A stretch of DNA of 64,000 bases from positions 3,038,001 through 3,102,000 of the forward strand of contig NZ_CP136600.1 of NCBI RefSeq assembly GCF_032911225.1. Direction: 5' to 3'. This document shows positions 7,904-17,307 of this stretch, piece after piece. Source of the stretch: Thalassotalea fonticola (GTDB lineage Bacteria; Pseudomonadota; Gammaproteobacteria; Enterobacterales; Alteromonadaceae). The notes under the pieces were generated by a model. The model saw only the letters and a program-made list of their open reading frames with translations. It ran no database searches and was not told the DNA's origin. Position 1 is the first letter of the stretch. The number at the start of each line of letters is the position of its first letter. The position numbers and the translations under genes were made by a program.

Positions 7904-10141
7904 TTAAAAAGAATAACCAAGTGTTACACCATAAGAGCTAGGCTCTGCAGGAAAACCAACATCAACACCTAATCCTGACGTTTCAGCATCATTACCAAAG
8001 ATTAAATACTCTTCATCGGTAATATTTTTCGCCCATGCGGTAATACTCCACTTACCAGAATTACTTCGTAATCCTGCAAATAGGTCAGCGGTCACATAGC
8101 TATCTAAAACAGCTTTATCTCTTTCACCATTATATTTAGCCGTTGCACGTACAAACCAGTCTAAAGATGTATCGGCAAATTCATCTGCGTATTCTACAAA
8201 TAAGCTGCTCGTCCATTGTGGATTACCTTTTAAAACTTCTCCGGAGACATCTTTTGTCGGGATGGTAGAGGTATCACCACCAGCACCTGGCATTACACGC
8301 GGGTCAATAATAACAGGACCAGCTGTTGCGTATCCGGCATCAGCAAAGGTAGTTGGTACATTTTCAAGGCTGCCAACTTCAATGTGGTTGTAAGCAACAG
8401 AGCCTTTTACCGTCAGTTGTTCTGATAATAATACGGTAAACTCAACTTCAGCACCTTTAGCTTCGGCATCACTGCCATTTAAGCGCACATTACCCGCTGG
8501 GGCTGAAACAACAAAAAATGGAGCAAAAGCGACAGCTTGTTCAGTTAAGAACATGTTGTATTGGTAATCATCAAACTCTTGATAAAATACTGCCGTATTT
8601 AACTGGAATCGGTTATCCCAAAATTGAATTTTCGAGCCAATTTCAATGGCGTTACTTGTTTCAGAATCGTATTTATCGTAACCAGCTTCTTTATAATGTT
8701 GTGGAGCAACCACATTAAAACCACCGGCACGGTAGGCTCGATCAAGAGAAACATAATAAGTTTGATCAGTTGTAGGCATATAACGAAGCTTTAAACTTCC
8801 AGAAAAGCTTTCAAAATGTTCACTATCACGACCTTGAACTTCACCTAGAATACTATCTACCTGTGTGGTTGTTGCTGACTTTCTGTCATCGCTGTAGCGT
8901 AAACCAAAAGTAACGGACCAATCATCATCTAAAAAGTAGGTGTTGTTAGTGAAAATACCAAAGCTTTCAGTAACATCGACGCCGCTAATGTTTTGATTAA
9001 AGAAACCATTATCAAACAAGCTGCCACCGGCTAATTCTTGATTAGAATAAAATAGCCCTGCCATAAACTCAAATTTGTCATTATCATAAGAAGTCACTCT
9101 AAACTCATGGCTTTCACTTTCTAATTTTTGATCAATAGTTAAAATTGATCCGCCCATGCCAACTTCAGCAGGAGAAAAATCATTATCTCTAGGTCCAGTG
9201 AATTCATAATCCTGCATAGCACTAATTAAAGTAAATTCTAAGGAATCTAATTCCCAATCAATTTGAAGAGAGACAGATTCATTTTTATCTTCAGCGATTC
9301 CAGGATCATTTTCGAATGTTTCGAATTCATAAATACTATCACCCATCAGTTGCAGAGGGTTGCCGACTTCAGAATCACTGTAATTAACATTAAGAATAGC
9401 TGAAAGGTTTTCCATTGGCGTGTATAACAATTTTAAACGCGCTGCCGAACGCTCTCTAGAGTTGGCATCTTTATCAAGTAATTTATTTTCAATGTAACCG
9501 TCAGATTCTGAAAACAAACCAGAAACACGAGCGGCGAGAACATCTTCGATAAGAGGAATATTTACAGTACCCTTATATTCTTGGGTATTCCAAGAACTGT
9601 AAGTTGCTTCAACGTTGCCACCAAACTCGAGTGAGTCCGGAGTTTTAGTGATAATGTTAATAGCACCTGCGGGAGCATTTTTTCCGTATAGAGTCCCTTG
9701 TGGGCCACGTAAAATCTCAATTCGTTCAATATCAAGCAAAGAGCCAAATGCTGAACCAACATTATTCTGTACTACACCATCAATAAATACCGCAACAGCA
9801 GGATCTAATCCAGAAATAGATTTAGCACCAATACCACGAATGCTAATACCCGCATCGTGACCTGATTCTCCAGAGATGCTAAATCCAGCAGTCATTTTTT
9901 CAATGTCTGTCAGCTCAAAAGCGCCTGACTTTGATAATGTATCAGCATCAAAAGTATTAACCGTTAAAGCAACCTCTTGTTGTGATTCCAAACGTTTTTG
10001 TGCTGACACTGTAATGACTTCAATGGCCAATTTCTTTTCAGTATCCGCTTGTGTGTTATCAGCTTCTTCTGCCACAGAATAGCTACTTAAAGATGTAGCT
10101 CCTGCTAACAGCATCGCTTTAGTTAATATATTTAGTTTCAT
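7904..10141 (-). CDS. TonB-dependent outer-membrane receptor
   Basis: The product of about 745 residues has a signal peptide ending near SVAEE, a TonB-box-like IEVITVSAQKR, a plug domain (about 55-165, with LRGPQGTLYGKNAPAGAINIITKTP) and a 22-strand barrel ending in GVTLGYSF. It probably imports an oligosaccharide for the island enzymes. I place the start at the ATG at 10141 because GGGAG lies 6 bp before it; an in-frame GTG at 10153 overlaps that ribosome binding site. An operator-like palindrome at 10188-10199 is 47 bp upstream. It heads the operon with the dehydrogenase subunits. Confidence 0.92.
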   Translation of the reverse strand: MKLNILTKAMLLAGATSLSSYSVAEEADNTQADTEKKLAIEVITVSAQKRLESQQEVALTVNTFDADTLSKSGAFELTDIEKMTAGFSISGESGHDAGISIRGIGAKSISGLDPAVAVFIDGVVQNNVGSAFGSLLDIERIEILRGPQGTLYGKNAPAGAINIITKTPDSLEFGGNVEATYSSWNTQEYKGTVNIPLIEDVLAARVSGLFSESDGYIENKLLDKDANSRERSAARLKLLYTPMENLSAILNVNYSDSEVGNPLQLMGDSIYEFETFENDPGIAEDKNESVSLQIDWELDSLEFTLISAMQDYEFTGPRDNDFSPAEVGMGGSILTIDQKLESESHEFRVTSYDNDKFEFMAGLFYSNQELAGGSLFDNGFFNQNISGVDVTESFGIFTNNTYFLDDDWSVTFGLRYSDDRKSATTTQVDSILGEVQGRDSEHFESFSGSLKLRYMPTTDQTYYVSLDRAYRAGGFNVVAPQHYKEAGYDKYDSETSNAIEIGSKIQFWDNRFQLNTAVFYQEFDDYQYNMFLTEQAVAFAPFFVVSAPAGNVRLNGSDAEAKGAEVEFTVLLSEQLTVKGSVAYNHIEVGSLENVPTTFADAGYATAGPVIIDPRVMPGAGGDTSTIPTKDVSGEVLKGNPQWTSSLFVEYADEFADTSLDWFVRATAKYNGERDKAVLDSYVTADLFAGLRSNSGKWSITAWAKNITDEEYLIFGNDAETSGLGVDVGFPAEPSSYGVTLGYSF

Positions 10142-10187
10142 GTTGTCTCCCACTTCTCATTATGAATGTTGTAGTCAATTTTTAAAA

Positions 10188-10199
10188 GTAATTGATTAC
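10188..10199. promoter_or_regulatory. LacI-type operator 2 (GTAATTGATTAC)
   Basis: This palindromic site lies 47 bp upstream of the TonB-dependent receptor start and differs at one base from the other island sites. Repression of the receptor/dehydrogenase operon by the island LacI protein is inferred. Confidence 0.62.
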
Positions 10200-10318
10200 A
10201 TTTTTACTAACCTTAATATCCCCAGTTTCTTAGCACTGTCGTCAATAATGCTAACATCCTGTTTTAAAAGATTATTTTTCTTATTAATAAAGCAACGATA
10301 ATAATCGTGCCTTATATG

Positions 10319-11650
10319 TTATTTTGATAATTCTTTAGAAGTCACAAGTACTGGTGAATAGCCACCTTTTAAGCGCTCTCGATACCAAATAGCCCCAAAA
10401 ACAAATAGTAAAGACAAAGGAAACAAGGCTATAGACTGAAATGTAGTTCTTGCGGCAGAAATTAATGCCGCATTTAAAGATTCTCCTTCCAATAGAGAAA
10501 ACGCTTGTATGCCGCCAGCAAAATCTTGTTTAGCTTGGTCAAAAATCCCGCCCAATTCAGGTAACACAAAGTTAATAGATAATGCCCCTGCAGCGCCCAT
10601 TAGACCGATAAAGAATGAGCCACCTCGAGGGTATCGCTCAGATGCGGTTGCCAGCATAGTAGGCCACATATAACAAACCCCAATACCCCATATTGTCGCC
10701 GCAAGAAATCCCGTTAATGGTGAATTTGCAAAGCTAAGAAGATATAGACCTGCGGCAGCAAGAGCACAAGAGCACCATAATAAACCTACCGGAGAAATAA
10801 AACGCAGTAGCACACCTGAAAAGTGACGCATTACAAACATTAATCCACTTACATAAACGAGTAATAAAATGCCGTCCATACCGACAGTGCGAGTAAGTAC
10901 CAAATCAACTAATTGACCCGGAGCTAATTCTGAAGCTGCGGTTAATATCATTGCACCTAACCAAACGAAAAAGCTTGGTTGACGTGTAATTTCAGTGAGC
11001 ATTTCTTTCATACTCACACCCGCAGCTGCCCGCTCAGTTAAAGGAAATTTCATACCAAAAACCATATAGGCATAAACCAATGAAGGTAGTAATACTAATG
11101 AAAATTGTACTTTCCAACTCAAGTCGAAAGCCGAAAGAGCTACACCTGAAAGTCCACCAACCACCAATCCTGCTGGCCACCATGCATGTAGGATATTCAA
11201 GCGATTGGTTTTATCTTCAGGATATAACGATGTAGTCAATGGATTTGTGGTTCCTTCGACTAAGCCCCAACCAATACCACTAATTAGCATTCCACCCCAT
11301 AAATACCAGTAAATATCACTTCCAACAGCAAAAGCATCGGCAAAAATCACGATTAATGTTCCGCCAATAAAACAAACTGCGGATAGCATCAATAACCTTG
11401 ACATACCAATAGCATCCAACAACGGACTTGAAAAAAATAAAGAAAATGCAAACCCTAAAAAGCTAATACCAAGGATCTCTCCTATCATTATTGTCGAACT
11501 CGCTAAATCAATTGCATCTAGATAGTTTCCCTGTATATCCCCAGCAATTGATGCTCTTAATGCAGCACTCAATCCTGAAGTAAATAATGCGATAACGCTT
11601 ATAAGGAATATTTTTTGACGGTTAATTCCGTCATTTACATTTTTTGTCAT
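10319..11650 (-). CDS. MFS sugar transporter
   Basis: The 443-residue protein has about 12 hydrophobic segments and an MFS layout. A conserved-looking NILHAWWPAGLVVGG in the middle of the first half resembles the sugar-transporting FHS-like group often found beside Gfo/Idh and TIM-barrel sugar genes. It is a single-gene unit on the minus strand and diverges from lacI. The ribosome binding site GGAGAG is 8 bp from the ATG. Two operator-like sites lie in its promoter region, one inside the -35/-10 spacer. The substrate is unknown; a monosaccharide or keto-sugar released in the periplasm would fit. Confidence 0.85.
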   Translation of the reverse strand: MTKNVNDGINRQKIFLISVIALFTSGLSAALRASIAGDIQGNYLDAIDLASSTIMIGEILGISFLGFAFSLFFSSPLLDAIGMSRLLMLSAVCFIGGTLIVIFADAFAVGSDIYWYLWGGMLISGIGWGLVEGTTNPLTTSLYPEDKTNRLNILHAWWPAGLVVGGLSGVALSAFDLSWKVQFSLVLLPSLVYAYMVFGMKFPLTERAAAGVSMKEMLTEITRQPSFFVWLGAMILTAASELAPGQLVDLVLTRTVGMDGILLLVYVSGLMFVMRHFSGVLLRFISPVGLLWCSCALAAAGLYLLSFANSPLTGFLAATIWGIGVCYMWPTMLATASERYPRGGSFFIGLMGAAGALSINFVLPELGGIFDQAKQDFAGGIQAFSLLEGESLNAALISAARTTFQSIALFPLSLLFVFGAIWYRERLKGGYSPVLVTSKELSK

Positions 11651-11717
11651 GCTATCTCTCCAAAAGTGAACCTAAATATTCACTTTTAAATCGTCGAAAT
11701 ATTAGGCTTGTCATTTA

Positions 11718-11746
11718 AATGTAATCTATTACATTAAGAAGATCAA
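11718..11746 (-). promoter_or_regulatory. candidate sigma-70 promoter of MFS gene with operator 3 in spacer
   Basis: On the minus strand TTGATC (11741-11746) and TACATT (11718-11723) are 17 bp apart. The palindrome GTAATCTATTAC (11721-11732) covers the end of the spacer and the -10 box. Binding of the LacI protein here would block RNA polymerase directly. Confidence 0.55.
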
Positions 11747-11755
11747 GGGCATTAT

Positions 11756-11767
11756 GTAATCAATTAC
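11756..11767. promoter_or_regulatory. LacI-type operator 4 (GTAATCAATTAC)
   Basis: This site is centred 35 bp from operator 3 in the MFS-lacI intergenic region. Two sites at this distance could bind two dimers or act on both divergent genes, allowing autoregulation of lacI. Confidence 0.6.
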
Positions 11768-11933
11768 ATTTTAATTTAAGCTTCCCTTTTCGTTAAATTA
11801 GCGTGCGAACCATGTAAATAATTAATCTAAATTGCTAATTTCTGAAAAAAACATAGGCAAATCCCTGAGTTTGAAGTAAATTTAACAATGAAATCGATAC
11901 CATTTAGTTAACCAAATAGAAATTTATATTCAT

Positions 11934-12956
11934 ATGTCATCAGTTAAAGCAGTAGCCAAAGAGGCAGGCGTATCAACCGCAACCGTTTCACGTTTTTTAA
12001 ATACTCCAGAGCTATTAACAGAAAAAACTCGAATAAAGGTAACTGCTGCAATTAAAGCAACTGGCTATTCAATGAACAGCCTTGCAAGAAACTTTCGCCG
12101 CGGAAAATCCAATACGATTGTTGTTGTTATGCCTTCAATTGGGGTTCCTCACTTTGGTAGTGTAATGAAAGGCATTGAGACGGTAGCCAGCGAAAAAGGC
12201 TTTAGTATCATGATAATAGACACTCAATTTAATACCTTACCTGCTGATAAAATGGCCGGTATGTTTTTTTCAAATCAAGCTGATGGCATAATATTATTGG
12301 GAAGTTCTTCACCGTTTAAACATGCCTTATCACACGCAAGTAGCCCAGAGAAGCATCCTCCTATTATCGTAAGCTGTGAAAATGCTACGCCTGAAATAAT
12401 TGATTTTCCAAGTGTTAGAATAGATAACAGAGCTGCATCTATCGCGGCAACTAATCATTTAATTTCTCTAGGGCATATAAGAGTTGCATTTATTTCTGGG
12501 TCATTATCAACTGGCGTTTCTGGCGAACGCGAATCTGGTTATCGACTTGCGATGAATGAACATAATTTAGACACTTGTGAAGATTTAATTTCAGATGGAA
12601 ATCTTACAATTGAAGATGGTAGACGACTAACTCGACGACTCTTAAATCAAAATCAACGACCAACCGCAATTCTTTGTGCCAATGATGAAATGGCCCTTGG
12701 TGCGATATACGAAATTAAGAATTATGGCCTAAAAGTGCCTGAAGATGTATCTGTTATTGGTTTTGATGACATTCGTTATGCTGAGATAAGCGATCCGCCG
12801 CTGACCACTATTGCCCAGCCCGGCGAGGAAATTGGTGAAAAAACCATGTATCAATTATGCAATGTAATTGAAGGCTCAAAAATTGATTCGACTCCGGTGA
12901 TTGTTCCGCACCAGCTTATTATAAGAAGTTCTACAGCCGCTCCTCAAACTAAATAA
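11934..12956 (+). CDS. LacI-family transcriptional regulator
   Basis: The 340-residue protein has the N-terminal LacI helix-turn-helix (VKAVAKEAGVSTATVSRFLN, residues 3-22), hinge region and a type-1 periplasmic-binding-protein-like effector domain, ending with CANDEMALGAIYEIKNYGLKVPEDVSVIGFDD, the usual C-terminal signature. It probably represses the island until an inducer sugar binds. Five GTAATCNATTAC-like palindromes in the island fit the A/T-rich, central-CpG-or-variant operators of the family. It diverges from the MFS gene and lies upstream of the epimerase gene in the same direction, which has its own promoter. Confidence 0.93.
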   Translation: MSSVKAVAKEAGVSTATVSRFLNTPELLTEKTRIKVTAAIKATGYSMNSLARNFRRGKSNTIVVVMPSIGVPHFGSVMKGIETVASEKGFSIMIIDTQFNTLPADKMAGMFFSNQADGIILLGSSSPFKHALSHASSPEKHPPIIVSCENATPEIIDFPSVRIDNRAASIAATNHLISLGHIRVAFISGSLSTGVSGERESGYRLAMNEHNLDTCEDLISDGNLTIEDGRRLTRRLLNQNQRPTAILCANDEMALGAIYEIKNYGLKVPEDVSVIGFDDIRYAEISDPPLTTIAQPGEEIGEKTMYQLCNVIEGSKIDSTPVIVPHQLIIRSSTAAPQTK

Positions 12957-12987
12957 TCCCATAAATTTCACTATTAGGTGCTCTCTC

Positions 12988-13017
12988 TTGACACAATGTA
13001 ATCAATTACATTATGCT
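12988..13017 (+). promoter_or_regulatory. promoter of epimerase gene with operator 5 in spacer
   Basis: TTGACA at 12988-12993 is a perfect -35 box. TTATGC (13011) or TATGCT (13012) gives a -10 box at 17 or 18 bp. The palindrome GTAATCAATTAC (12998-13009) lies wholly in the spacer, the classical arrangement for steric repression. Confidence 0.7.
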
Positions 13018-13061
13018 GATCTACACAGTTTTATCAGATCAAATCAGAATGGAGAGCACAA

Positions 13062-13910
13062 ATGAATTGCGCAATGAACATGTTTCTGTGGACCACCCAC
13101 GTTACCAAAGAACACCTGCCAGAACTGAAGTTAGTCAAAAATAGCGGCTATAATATGGTTGAAATTCCAATTTTGAATGTTGATGACATCAGTCATTACC
13201 AATGGTTAGGAGAACAACTAAAAGACATTGGCTTGATCCCTTTATCAATTACCGCAAGAGGAGAAGAGGACAACCCCTGCTCACCAGATCCTGCAGTACG
13301 TCAACTTGCTGTTAATAATAATAAGCGAGCAATAGACTGTGCCAATGCATTAGGCGCAAATAAAATATCCGGTTTGCTACATACCGCCTTAGGTGTTTTT
13401 ACCGGCCAGGGACCAACCTCCCAAGAATGGCAATGGAGTGTTGAAGTAATGAGGGAAACCGCTGCCTATGCACAGAAGATGAATATTGAAATCAGCCTTG
13501 AGTTCATTAACCGCTTTGAGTGCTACTTAACGAATACGACAGCTGATATGGCACGTTTGGTTAAAGATATTGATTATCCCAATGTTGGGATCTTATACGA
13601 TACCTTCCATGCCAATATTGAAGAAAAAGACGTTGCAGAGGCCATTCGAGAGAATGCTCACCTAATTAACCATGTCCACATTTCTGAGAATGATCGTAGC
13701 ACTCCTGGTAGCGGTCATGTGCGCTGGGATGAAACCTTTGCAGCACTAGAAGAAGTTGGTTATAACGGTACTTTTGCCGTTGAGGCATTTGGCTTGAATT
13801 TACCTGAACTTATACCAGTGGTTAAAATTTGGCGAAAAATGTATGAGTCAGAAGAACAAATTTGTCGAGATGCCTACCAATTCATTAAAAGTTATCGAGT
13901 AAAAGATTAA
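13062..13910 (+). CDS. ketose 3-epimerase-like TIM-barrel isomerase
   Basis: The 282-residue cytoplasmic protein resembles the D-tagatose/D-psicose 3-epimerase group. ISLEFINRFECYLTN holds the first metal-binding Glu, GILYDTFHANIEE the Asp/His pair, HVHISENDRSTPGSGHVRW the substrate/metal loop, and FAVEAFG the second Glu. Such enzymes epimerise free ketoses at C3 through a Mn2+ or Co2+ centre. It is a single-gene unit under operator 5 and ends before a strong hairpin at 13954-13980. The natural sugar is unknown. AGGAGAGCACAA-type sequence (GGAGAG) before the ATG is a good ribosome binding site. Confidence 0.85.
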   Translation: MNCAMNMFLWTTHVTKEHLPELKLVKNSGYNMVEIPILNVDDISHYQWLGEQLKDIGLIPLSITARGEEDNPCSPDPAVRQLAVNNNKRAIDCANALGANKISGLLHTALGVFTGQGPTSQEWQWSVEVMRETAAYAQKMNIEISLEFINRFECYLTNTTADMARLVKDIDYPNVGILYDTFHANIEEKDVAEAIRENAHLINHVHISENDRSTPGSGHVRWDETFAALEEVGYNGTFAVEAFGLNLPELIPVVKIWRKMYESEEQICRDAYQFIKSYRVKD

Positions 13911-13953
13911 CTCGATAATCACAACTACTGGGTATTTATAAACAAACACTAAA

Positions 13954-13980
13954 AAGCGAGTCAGTTTTACTGATTCGCTT
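13954..13980. terminator. bidirectional terminator between epimerase and FAH genes
   Basis: AAGCGAGTCAG pairs with CTGATTCGCTT with one G-T pair across a short T-rich loop. AAAAA on one side and TTTTTT on the other give U-tracts in both directions, so it can end the plus-strand epimerase gene and the minus-strand hydrolase gene. Confidence 0.8.
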
Positions 13981-14021
13981 TTTTAGTTGTGACATTTATA
14001 AAAACTCTGAATATTAAATAG

Positions 14022-14870
14022 TTATTCGTCTGCAATAACTTGTTGAGTTTGGCTACCTAATCCATCTATCGATAAAGTGATTTTATCACCTACATTCAAG
14101 AATACTTCAGGTGATTGCCCCATACCAACCCCAGGAGGTGTACCAGTAGAGATGATGTCACCAGGCTCTAATGTAACAAACTGACTTAAATAGCTAACCA
14201 GAAATGCAGGCTTAAAGATCATCGTTTTAGTATTGCCATTTTGATAACATTTTCCATTCACACTTAAAGTCATGCCAAGATTGTGTACATCTTCAATTTC
14301 ATCACTCGTTGCCAACCAAGGACCTGTTGGACCAAAAGTATCGCTGCCTTTGCCTTTATCCCATTGACCACCGCTAATTTCCAACTGGAAATGTCTTTCT
14401 GAAACATCGTTAATTAAACAATAACCGGCGATATGGTTTTCCGCTTCGGTTTCGTCTACATATTTGGCAGGTTTACCAATGACAATGCCTAACTCAACTT
14501 CCCAATCCATTTTGATACTACTTCTTGGCTTCACAATATCATCATTTGGACCACAAATAGCACTCGACCATTTTGTAAATACAATAGGCTCTTCCGGAAT
14601 TGCCATATTAGCTTCAGCAGCATGATCTGCATAATTTAAACCGATACAAATAAACTTACCCACGGAACCAACACAAGAACCAAGGCGAACATCTTTATCA
14701 ACGATAGCTAGTTGCTCTACATCAACGTTCGCTAACTTTTGCAAGTTTTCAGGCAACAGCTGATCTCCTGAAATATCACTAATTACTGTTGATAGATCTC
14801 GAATATTGCCTTCACTATCTAATACTGCCGGTTTCTCTTGGCCTTTTGGTCCGAAACGCAATAATTTCAT
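14022..14870 (-). CDS. FAH-family hydrolase (2,4-diketo-3-deoxy-sugar acid hydrolase-like)
   Basis: The 282-residue protein has a short N-terminal domain (to about residue 70) and the fumarylacetoacetase fold. CIGLNYADHAAEA, the metal-binding DWEVELGIVIG, and GDIISTGTPPGVGMG are typical. It is closest in style to the 2,4-diketo-3-deoxy-L-fuconate hydrolase / ureidoglycolate-lyase-like group, which splits 2,4-diketo sugar acids into pyruvate and a hydroxy acid. This fits the end of a non-phosphorylative deoxy-sugar route, but no sugar-acid dehydratase is in view. No operator palindrome is visible upstream. The plain FAH-domain call is safe; the exact substrate is inference. Confidence 0.83.
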   Translation of the reverse strand: MKLLRFGPKGQEKPAVLDSEGNIRDLSTVISDISGDQLLPENLQKLANVDVEQLAIVDKDVRLGSCVGSVGKFICIGLNYADHAAEANMAIPEEPIVFTKWSSAICGPNDDIVKPRSSIKMDWEVELGIVIGKPAKYVDETEAENHIAGYCLINDVSERHFQLEISGGQWDKGKGSDTFGPTGPWLATSDEIEDVHNLGMTLSVNGKCYQNGNTKTMIFKPAFLVSYLSQFVTLEPGDIISTGTPPGVGMGQSPEVFLNVGDKITLSIDGLGSQTQQVIADE

Positions 14871-15114
14871 TTGTTTGCCCCTTGATAATTAACTTATTAA
14901 AAATGAATACTGGAATATCACTATAAAGCGTAAACGCCCCGCCCCTCTACTTAACCCTTAGCCTTTTACAGATACTTTTTTAGCCTTAAAGTCAGCAGGT
15001 AGAACTTTACGGGCTAAAAAAATACCTGTGTAACGATAATTGTCAGGTAGTCTTCGTTTTAATTTGTCTATAGTTTTATAGGTAGTTTTTCGTTAACTGC
15101 GACTCTTATAAGTC

Positions 15115-16116
15115 ATGGAACTAAATATGTGCCAGCTACAAGAATTTGAGCTTAAAAATAGTCAAGGAACCCAAGTAAAAATAATCAATCTTGGGGCAAG
15201 GCTTGTTGAATTCATTGTTCCAACCAAAAAGTATGGCCAAATCAATACCATTTTAGGTTATGACAAACCAGAACATTACCTTAATGATTCCATGTATCAT
15301 GGTGCCATTGCAGGCCAATACTGCAATCGGATCTCAAATGGAAATTTTTCATTAGACAATCAAGCGCATCATCTAGAAATTAATGAACATCCTAATCATC
15401 TCCACGGTGGCGAAAACGGGTTTCACCGAAAATATTGGGATGTTTTAGAACACAGTGATTGTGAATTAAAAATGCAATTGAAACTTAAAGATGGTGAAAA
15501 TGGCTACCCGGGAAACACCACAGTTACGTTAATTTATCAGTTAAAAGCTGATCACACGTTAAAGATATATTGGACTGCCATAAGCGATAAAAATACTGTA
15601 TTTAATATTACCAGCCATAGTTATTTTAATTTATCTGGGTTTGACGAAATAAAAAATCATTACCTTAAAATTCCAACCGGTTTTTATACACCACACAATG
15701 AACAGCAAATCCCCACAGGGGAGATAAAGTCGACTGTAAACACCCCTTTTGATTTACGAGAATTTACTAAATTAGATAGCATCATCAATAGTGAACACCC
15801 AGAAATAGTTTGTCATGGCGGGTTTGATCATAACTGGGCTTTTGGCAATGCTAATGAATTAAAGTTGCTAGCTGAATTATACAGCTACGATACTGAATTG
15901 TTGTTACAAGTACATTCAACATTACCCGGCTTACAATGTTACACAGGAAACCAACTTGCGTTGTCAGGTATTCACGGTGCGCATGAGGGAGTCTGTTTAG
16001 AGCCTCAGTACTATCCTGATTCACCTAACCAAACTAACTTTCCCAAGTGTACTCTTAAAGCTAATCAGCCAATGACGCACGAGATAAATTTAACATTCAA
16101 AGAAATAACAAAATAA
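15115..16116 (+). CDS. galM: aldose 1-epimerase (galactose mutarotase family)
   Basis: The 333-residue protein has the galactose mutarotase fold. NHLHGGENGFHRKYWD holds the first catalytic His, FNITSHSYFNLSG the second His, and GVCLEPQYYPDSPN the catalytic Glu near the C-terminus. It interconverts anomers of aldoses. It is first in a plus-strand run with the Gfo/Idh dehydrogenase (27-bp gap). The annotated ATG at 15115 has a weak ribosome binding site; the in-frame ATG at 15127 has GGAA 9 bp upstream and may be the real start. An ACCTG...CAGGT dyad at 15031-15055 lies upstream. Confidence 0.88.
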   Translation: MELNMCQLQEFELKNSQGTQVKIINLGARLVEFIVPTKKYGQINTILGYDKPEHYLNDSMYHGAIAGQYCNRISNGNFSLDNQAHHLEINEHPNHLHGGENGFHRKYWDVLEHSDCELKMQLKLKDGENGYPGNTTVTLIYQLKADHTLKIYWTAISDKNTVFNITSHSYFNLSGFDEIKNHYLKIPTGFYTPHNEQQIPTGEIKSTVNTPFDLREFTKLDSIINSEHPEIVCHGGFDHNWAFGNANELKLLAELYSYDTELLLQVHSTLPGLQCYTGNQLALSGIHGAHEGVCLEPQYYPDSPNQTNFPKCTLKANQPMTHEINLTFKEITK

Positions 16117-16143
16117 ATACTTAACTTTAATGAGGATATCAGT

Positions 16144-17295
16144 ATGACTAAAAAGCTAAAAATGGGGATGGTTGGCGGTGGCCAAGGCGCATTTATTGGC
16201 GCAGTTCATCGTTTTGCAGCAGCTTTAGATGGCGAGATAGAACTAGTATGCGGTGCATTTAGTAGCGAGCCGAATAAGGCTCTTGCATCAGGTAAAGAGC
16301 TAGGTATTCCTGATAATCGAAATTACCCAGGTTTTCAGGAGATGTTCGCTGCTGAACAGCGCTTGCCTGAAAATGAACGTATGGATTTTGTCGCTATTGT
16401 CACGCCGAATCATATGCACTTTCCTGTGGCTTGCGCTGCTTTAGAATCGGGCTTTCACGTCATTTGTGATAAACCCGCTACTTTAAATTTAGGCGAAGCA
16501 AAAGAGTTGTCTGCAATTGTTGCTAACACAGGACTGCTTTTTGGATTAACCCACACTTATACCGGTTACCCAATGGTGAAAGAGGCACGACAAATTGTTG
16601 CCGATGGAAAACTTGGAAATTTGAGAAAAGTTATCGTTGAATACACTCAAGGTTGGCTAACTGAAGCAGAAGACAGCAATAACAAACAAGCCGCTTGGCG
16701 AACAAACCCTAAAACGTCAGGCATAAGTGGCTGTATGGGAGATATAGGCTCCCATGCCGCAAATTTGGCTGAATATATTTCCAGCGAAACCATTGAACAG
16801 TTGTGTGCAGAATTAACAACATTTGTTCCGGGTAGATTGCTTGATGATGATGGCATGGCATTAATGAAGATGAGTGGTGGCATAAAAGGGATTTTACATG
16901 CTAGTCAGGTGGCCTGCGGAGAAGAAAACAATTTAACGATCAGAGCTTATGGTGATAAAGGCGGATTAGAATGGCGCCAACAAGAGCCTAATAGTCTGGT
17001 ATTAAAATGGTTAAATGAGCCGATGCAAATTATGCGAACTGGTGGTAATAACTCAGCTCTCGCGACTGCAAATACCCGAACACCTATGGGACACCCAGAG
17101 GGTTATCTGGAAGCATTTGCCAATATATATCGAAATTTTGTACTTGCTGTGCAAGCACACAAATTAGGCAAAAACTCATCACCAAAGGCTTTCGATTACC
17201 CTGGCATAGAGGATGGTGTTCACGGCATGGCGATTATTGAAAGCCTCGTTAACAGTCATAACTCAAATGAAAAATGGCTAACAGTAAATTCTTAA
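16144..17295 (+). CDS. Gfo/Idh/MocA-family sugar oxidoreductase
   Basis: The 383-residue protein has an N-terminal Rossmann fold (MVGGGQGAFIGAVHR) and the family's CDKPATLNLGEAKEL motif with the catalytic-site Lys, around residues 100-120. The C-terminal alpha/beta domain starts near residue 135. Members oxidise or reduce sugar hydroxyls with NAD(P). In ThuB/AfrA-like enzymes and myo-inositol dehydrogenases the products are keto-sugars. It is followed 12 bp later by a TIM-barrel isomerase with its own AAAGGAG ribosome binding site, a pairing common in keto-sugar pathways. The substrate is unknown. Confidence 0.88.
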   Translation: MTKKLKMGMVGGGQGAFIGAVHRFAAALDGEIELVCGAFSSEPNKALASGKELGIPDNRNYPGFQEMFAAEQRLPENERMDFVAIVTPNHMHFPVACAALESGFHVICDKPATLNLGEAKELSAIVANTGLLFGLTHTYTGYPMVKEARQIVADGKLGNLRKVIVEYTQGWLTEAEDSNNKQAAWRTNPKTSGISGCMGDIGSHAANLAEYISSETIEQLCAELTTFVPGRLLDDDGMALMKMSGGIKGILHASQVACGEENNLTIRAYGDKGGLEWRQQEPNSLVLKWLNEPMQIMRTGGNNSALATANTRTPMGHPEGYLEAFANIYRNFVLAVQAHKLGKNSSPKAFDYPGIEDGVHGMAIIESLVNSHNSNEKWLTVNS

Positions 17296-17307
17296 AGGAG
17301 ATAGACA

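Noticed and set aside
11651..11933. CRP-type sites (TGTGA-N6-TCACA) in the sugar island
   Set aside because: I looked for them near the LacI gene and the operon promoters and found no convincing match.
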